Part shown: one piece after another, positions 60,551 through 64,000 of the stretch
Layout: every line of letters begins with the position of its first letter
Numbering within the stretch: the first letter of the stretch is position 1
From: Streptomyces sp. QL37
Lineage (GTDB): Bacteria > Actinomycetota > Actinomycetes > Streptomycetales > Streptomycetaceae
Assembly: GCF_002941025.1 (NCBI RefSeq)
Contig: NZ_PTJS01000001.1
Location: forward strand, 3,038,001-3,102,000
Length of the DNA: 64,000 bases
Direction of reading: 5' to 3'
The notes under the pieces: generated by a model
Seen by the model: only the letters and a program-made list of their open reading frames with translations
Told to the model about the DNA's origin: nothing
Database searches by the model: none
Translations under genes and position numbers: made by a program

Positions 60551-60859
60551 ATGGCCACGACCGAGAACACCAAGAGCGATCAGGGCAGCAGTGGCGACAA
60601 CAGCCGGATCGGCGTCTCCACAGCGATGCGGAAAGCGGCCGAACAGCTTGCCGAACTCCTCCAGCGCCAGCCCGATTCGGTCTCCTCGCTGAGTGCGACG
60701 GACGACGGCTGGGCGGCGGATGTGGAGGTCGTCGAGATCGAGAAGATCCCCGACACCATGAGTGTGATGGCCTCTTATCGCGTCAGGCTCGACGGCCAGG
60801 GTCAACTCATGGGTTACGAACGAATTCGACGGTACTCGCGAGGACAGGTCGACCGCTGA
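60551..60859 (+). CDS. gvpO: Gas vesicle protein GvpO
   Basis: 102 aa from the ATG at 60551. A polar N-terminus precedes the GvpO domain: A-M-R-K-A-A-E-Q-L-A-E-L-L, D-G-W-A-A-D-V-E-V-V-E-I-E-K-I-P-D-T and S-Y-R-V-R-L-D-G-Q-G-Q-L-M-G-Y-E-R-I-R-R-Y-S-R-G. GvpO is an accessory protein of gas vesicle formation in haloarchaea and actinobacteria. First gene of the cluster, as in S. coelicolor (gvpOAFGYZ...). Confidence 0.9.
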   Translation: MATTENTKSDQGSSGDNSRIGVSTAMRKAAEQLAELLQRQPDSVSSLSATDDGWAADVEVVEIEKIPDTMSVMASYRVRLDGQGQLMGYERIRRYSRGQVDR

Positions 60860-60919
60860 GCCGACCACTCGCCGAGCATCCGTACCGCGCAACACAACTC
60901 ATTGGAAGGAAGACCGACC

Positions 60920-61363
60920 ATGAGTCTCGTACAGCAGAGCAACTCCTCCAACAGCAGTGGGGGCGGGTCCGGGAATCTCTACGACGTTCTTGAGCTCATT
61001 CTCGACAGGGGGCTCGTCATCGATGCCTTCATTCGTGTCTCGCTCGTCGGAATCGAGATCCTGAAGGTCGACGTACGTGTCGTCGTCGCCAGCGTGGACA
61101 CGTATCTGCGTTTCGCCGAGGCGTGCAACAGGCTTGACCTCGAGTCGGGCCGGAAGGCTCCCACACAGCTCACCGACATAGTCGGGGACACGATGGAGAG
61201 CGGTGCCAAGGGAAAGTCGAAAGGAGCACTGACCGGCGCGGTCGAGGCATTCACAGAATCCCTCCAGGGCGGCAGTGACGATTCCGACGAGAAGGAGAAG
61301 CGGCCTGCGCGCAAGACCGCTTCGAGCAGCAGCCGCCGGACGTCCCGGCGAGGGGAGGAGTAA
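60920..61363 (+). CDS. gvpA: Gas vesicle structural protein GvpA
   Basis: 147 aa, ATG after GGAAGGAAG. The GvpA core at about residues 20-68 reads [19 protein letters not shown] and [22 protein letters not shown]. Cyanobacterial GvpA is about 70 aa; this one adds a Ser/Asn N-terminus and an 80-residue charged C-terminal tail, as usual in Streptomyces. It would form the vesicle shell. Confidence 0.93.
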   Translation: MSLVQQSNSSNSSGGGSGNLYDVLELILDRGLVIDAFIRVSLVGIEILKVDVRVVVASVDTYLRFAEACNRLDLESGRKAPTQLTDIVGDTMESGAKGKSKGALTGAVEAFTESLQGGSDDSDEKEKRPARKTASSSSRRTSRRGEE

Positions 61364-61366
61364 CAC

Positions 61367-62080
61367 ATGCCGACGTACATCTACGCCATCACCGCGGCCG
61401 ACCACCCGCTGCGGCTGGACGGCCTGTCCGGGGTCGGGGAACCGGCGTCGGAGCTGCGCACCGTCAAGTCGGGGGCGCTCGCCGCTGTGGTCAGCGACAC
61501 GCCGGCCGATCTGCGGGCGAAGCGACGTGATCTCGTCGCCCACCAGAGCGTGCTGGAGAGGCTGATGGCCGACGGCGCCGCGCTGCCGATGCGCTTCGGT
61601 CTCGTGGGGCCGGACGACGAACAGGTCGGCGCCGCGCTCGAGCAGGGCAAGGACAGCTACACCGCCCGCCTTTCCGAACTGGACGGCCGCCTCGAGTACA
61701 ACGTGAAGGTCTCCCGCGACGAGGAGAGCCTGCTGCGGGAAATTCTCACGCAATCGCCCGAGGCACGGCGGCTCAGCGAACACACCCGGCAGAACCCGGG
61801 GGCGCAGGACCAGAAGATGGCCCTCGGTGAACTCGTGTCGCACGAGGTCCAGGCCAGGCAGGAAGCGATGGGAAAGGAATTGGCGGCCGCACTGGCGACC
61901 GCCGCGGAAAAGGTCTCCGAAGGAGAACCCACGAAGACCCACTTCCTGAACGTGTCCTACCTCGTACGGCGCGACGAGGCGTCCGCCTTCTCGCAGGCGG
62001 TGCACGAGGAGGCGGAACGCAGGGGTGACGACTACACCTTCGCGCTGAACGGCCCTCTTCCGCCCTACAGCTTCGTCTGA
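61367..62080 (+). CDS. gvpF: Gas vesicle protein GvpF/GvpL
   Basis: 237 aa, 3 nt after gvpA. Opening Y-I-Y-A-I-T-A, then V-K-S-G-A-L-A-A-V-V-S-D-T, M-A-D-G-A-A-L-P-M-R-F-G (the family's hallmark P-x-R-F-G) and G-R-L-E-Y-N-V-K-V; the end is F-A-L-N-G-P-L-P-P-Y-S-F-V, which is diagnostic for GvpF/L. Thought to nucleate or chaperone the vesicle shell. Confidence 0.93.
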   Translation: MPTYIYAITAADHPLRLDGLSGVGEPASELRTVKSGALAAVVSDTPADLRAKRRDLVAHQSVLERLMADGAALPMRFGLVGPDDEQVGAALEQGKDSYTARLSELDGRLEYNVKVSRDEESLLREILTQSPEARRLSEHTRQNPGAQDQKMALGELVSHEVQARQEAMGKELAAALATAAEKVSEGEPTKTHFLNVSYLVRRDEASAFSQAVHEEAERRGDDYTFALNGPLPPYSFV

Positions 62081-62113
62081 CGTACATCCCTCGCAGAGGG
62101 GAGGCACCTGTTC

Positions 62114-62371
62114 ATGGGCCTCATTACGCAACTGCTCACCCTTCCGCTGGCTCCGGTACGCGGTACGGCATGGGTTCTCGATCAGGTGGTGCAAGCAGCG
62201 GAACGCGAGCACTACGACCCGGCAGCCGTACGCACGCAATTGGCCGAGCTGGAACGTGAACTGCTGAGCGGCGAAATCGACGAGGAAGAATTCGACCGAC
62301 GCGAGGACGAACTGCTGGACTGGCTCGCCGAGTGCGAGGCCTACCGGAATCGTCCGGACGGCAACTCCTGA
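62114..62371 (+). CDS. gvpG: Gas vesicle protein GvpG
   Basis: 85 aa. M-G-L-I-T-Q-L-L-T-L-P-L-A-P-V-R-G-T-A-W-V-L, then a coiled-coil helix with L-A-E-L-E-R-E-L-L-S-G-E-I-D-E-E-E-F-D, typical of GvpG. Accessory protein of vesicle assembly; 33 nt after gvpF with GGGGAGG upstream. Confidence 0.92.
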   Translation: MGLITQLLTLPLAPVRGTAWVLDQVVQAAEREHYDPAAVRTQLAELERELLSGEIDEEEFDRREDELLDWLAECEAYRNRPDGNS

Positions 62372-62397
62372 TGATGGGAGATTGAGGTGTTCGACAG

Positions 62398-62982
62398 ATG
62401 ACCGGAAATGCAAAGATAGGTGCGGCCCTGGTGGGCGGCTATCTGCTGGGACGTACCAAGAAGGCCAAGCTGGCGATCGGCTTCGGGATGTTCCTGGCAG
62501 GCAAGAAGTTGAGCCTGGATCCGAGGCAGCTCGGCAAAATGCTGGCCGACTCGCCGCTCGTGGGCGGCCTGAACGACCAGGTCCGCAAGGAACTGGTGGG
62601 CGCCACGAAGACGGCCGCCACCAATGCCCTCACACAGCGCGTCACGGGCCTCGCCGACTCCCTGCACAAGCGCACGCTCGAACTCGAGGATCCCTCCGGC
62701 GCCAAGGCGCGGGACGAGGAGGACGAGGACGGCGTGGAGCCCGAGGACGACGACCTCGACGCGCGTGACGAGCAGGACGACGAGGACGGGGACGGCGAGG
62801 GCACGGAGGAGAAGCCGGCCCCGCGCCGCAGGACCGCGGCCAAGAAGGCGGCCAAGCCGGCGGCCAGGTCCGCGGGCACTGCCCGGCGCACCGCATCGGG
62901 CGGCGCGCGGAAGAAGGCCGTTCCGGCCGCCCGCAAGGCTGCCTCCGGGGCCCGCGGGAAGCGGGGTGGCAGCAATGGCTGA
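62398..62982 (+). CDS. gvpY: Gas vesicle-associated protein GvpY
   Basis: 194 aa. Residues 1-100 have a hydrophobic, Gly/Ala/Leu-rich start (A-A-L-V-G-G-Y-L-L-G-R-T-K-K-A-K-L-A-I-G). An acidic block follows (about 102-140, Asp/Glu runs), then a basic Ala/Lys/Arg/Pro tail resembling histone-H1-like tails (P-A-A-K-K-A-A-type repeats). It takes the place of GvpY in the Streptomyces order O-A-F-G-Y-Z. Function unknown. The stop overlaps the gvpZ start by 8 nt. Confidence 0.8.
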   Translation: MTGNAKIGAALVGGYLLGRTKKAKLAIGFGMFLAGKKLSLDPRQLGKMLADSPLVGGLNDQVRKELVGATKTAATNALTQRVTGLADSLHKRTLELEDPSGAKARDEEDEDGVEPEDDDLDARDEQDDEDGDGEGTEEKPAPRRRTAAKKAAKPAARSAGTARRTASGGARKKAVPAARKAASGARGKRGGSNG

Positions 62983-64000
62983 CTCGGCTTTCAGCAAGCT
63001 CAAGGACGACGTGGCGAAGAATCCCGCCACCGACCGTCTCAAGGAAGAACTGCAGAACTACGTCACCGCCCGGGCGCAGCACGCGGTCACCAGTCTCGGC
63101 CACAAGCTGGGCGAGGGGGTCGGCAGACTCGCGGACGGCGGCGCCCCCGGAGGCGCCGCGAAGACCCTCGCCAAGGGCGGCAAGGCGCTCAGCGAGGGCA
63201 AGTCCCCCGCGCAGGCCGCCGTCAGCGCCGGCGCGTCCCATGTGAAGGACGCCATCAAGGACAAGGTCAAGGGCCTGTTCGGCAAGGGGCGCAAGGGCGG
63301 CGGAGGCAAGTCGAAGAGCGTCACGATCTCCGAGGACATCGACGTCGGTGTGCCGGTGCGCGAGGCCTACGACCAGTGGACCCAGTTCCAGGAGTTCAGC
63401 ACCTTCGCCAAGGGTGTCGTGAGCGTCGAGAAGTCCGACGACACGAGCAGCAACTGGAAGGTGAAGGTCGCCAAGTCCACGCGCAGCTGGAAGGCGAACG
63501 TCACGGAGCAGGTCGCGGACGAGCGGATCACCTGGACCACCGAGGGTGCCAAGGGGACGGTGAAGGGCGTGGTGACGTTCCACGCCATCACCGACAACCT
63601 GACCCGGGTCCTGCTCGTTCTCGAGTACTTCCCCAAGGGGCTGTTCGAGAAGACCGGGAACATCTGGCGCGCCCAGGGGCGCAGGGCCCGTCTGGATCTG
63701 AAGCTGTACCGCAAGTTCATCATGATGCGCGGCGAGGCGACCGACGGCTGGCGCGGTGAGATCCGCGACGGGGAGGTGGTCGTGGGGCACGACGAGGCCG
63801 TCGAGGAGGAAGAGGCCCGCGCCGAGGAGGAGAACGGCTCCGAAGCGGAGGAGCCCGAGTCCAAGGACGGCGAGGACGACGAACTCGCGGACGACGAGGA
63901 CGACGACCTCTCCCCGGAGGACGAGGCCTACGAGGACGAGGACGAGGATCCCGCCGACGAGGACGAAGAGGATCCCGCCGACGAGCCCCGCGCCGACGAC
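62975..64000 (+). CDS. gvpZ: GvpZ, SRPBCC-domain protein (3' end beyond window)
   Basis: Starts at the ATG at 62975 (M-A-D-S-A-F-S-K-L-K) and stays open to the window end, 342 codons, no stop seen. Residues about 1-110 are Ala/Gly/Lys-rich, from about 115 an SRPBCC (START/polyketide-cyclase-like) domain runs: S-V-T-I-S-E-D-I-D-V-G-V-P-V-R-E-A-Y-D-Q-W-T-Q-F, W-K-A-N-V-T-E-Q and I-T-W-T-T-E-G-A-K-G. After residue 260 an extremely acidic Asp/Glu tail begins and continues past the edge. A lipid- or hydrophobic-ligand-binding role is possible. Partial. Confidence 0.85.
   Translation, partial: MADSAFSKLKDDVAKNPATDRLKEELQNYVTARAQHAVTSLGHKLGEGVGRLADGGAPGGAAKTLAKGGKALSEGKSPAQAAVSAGASHVKDAIKDKVKGLFGKGRKGGGGKSKSVTISEDIDVGVPVREAYDQWTQFQEFSTFAKGVVSVEKSDDTSSNWKVKVAKSTRSWKANVTEQVADERITWTTEGAKGTVKGVVTFHAITDNLTRVLLVLEYFPKGLFEKTGNIWRAQGRRARLDLKLYRKFIMMRGEATDGWRGEIRDGEVVVGHDEAVEEEEARAEEENGSEAEEPESKDGEDDELADDEDDDLSPEDEAYEDEDEDPADEDEEDPADEPRADD

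Overview
The window is chromosomal DNA from a Streptomyces species or a very close relative. The evidence is uniformly high GC with strong third-position bias, frequent GTG/TTG starts and 4-nt ATGA/GTGA gene overlaps, a desferrioxamine (des) locus, an AdpA gene with its single TTA codon next to the oligoribonuclease gene, a conservon (cvn) operon and a Streptomyces-type gas vesicle cluster. The order desE-desF-desABCD-small gene-glmS-usp-adpA-orn-tRNA-His matches what I know of Streptomyces chromosome cores (recalled, not searched).

Layout. (1) 1-4.6 kb: a contact/Esx-type toxin cassette with a DUF6507 partner, a 929-aa polymorphic toxin with a nuclease-like C-terminus, an Imm49-type immunity protein and the decayed tail of a second Imm49 gene. 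(2) 4.6-12.7 kb: mixed genes, including a lipoprotein, a repeat-bearing RDD membrane protein, small unknowns, a RidA protein, an ECF sigma factor with a CU044_5270 membrane partner, a membrane protein divergent from a TetR gene, a P-loop kinase and an alpha/beta hydrolase. (3) 12.8-24.7 kb: carbohydrate catabolism. A LacI-controlled operon encodes an ABC importer without its ATPase plus GH5-like and GH3 enzymes. A separate kdgD-gudD glucarate operon is divergent from an IclR gene. (4) 24.7-28.7 kb: a TetR/SDR divergent pair, a HEAT-protein/MerR-HEAT operon and an Asp23/Gls24 protein. (5) 28.9-32 kb: acyl-CoA dehydrogenase, TesB thioesterase and CDF metal transporter. (6) 32.5-37.8 kb: a six-gene conservon, cvnABCD plus two P450s. 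(7) 37.8-46.3 kb: a phosphatase-like protein, an HGxxPAAW protein, MarR and TetR regulators and the leucine/isovalerate operon (carboxylase beta and alpha subunits, HMG-CoA lyase, acyl-CoA dehydrogenase). (8) 46.3-47.0 kb: a VapBC module. (9) 47.1-54.4 kb: iron-regulated desferrioxamine uptake and biosynthesis. (10) 54.4-60.1 kb: small gene, glmS, universal stress protein, adpA, orn and tRNA-His. (11) 60.5-64 kb: gvpO-A-F-G-Y-Z, with gvpZ running off the window end.

How the genes work together. Several blocks are self-contained regulator/target units whose operators can be read directly: a 14-bp inverted repeat by the first TetR gene, a LacI dyad before the sugar operon, twin palindromes between TetR and SDR, a MerR-style 19-bp-spacer promoter before the HEAT/MerR operon, twin 16-bp sites between TetR and the leucine operon, and iron boxes before desE and desA. 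The least described unit is the HEAT/MerR-HEAT operon. Others worth a second look are the toxin cassette with its immunity-gene remnant, the conservon P450 whose ExxR motif reads D-V-L-R, and the putative oligosaccharide operon with a GH5_18-like enzyme. All family assignments were made by reading motifs by eye; no database search was run.
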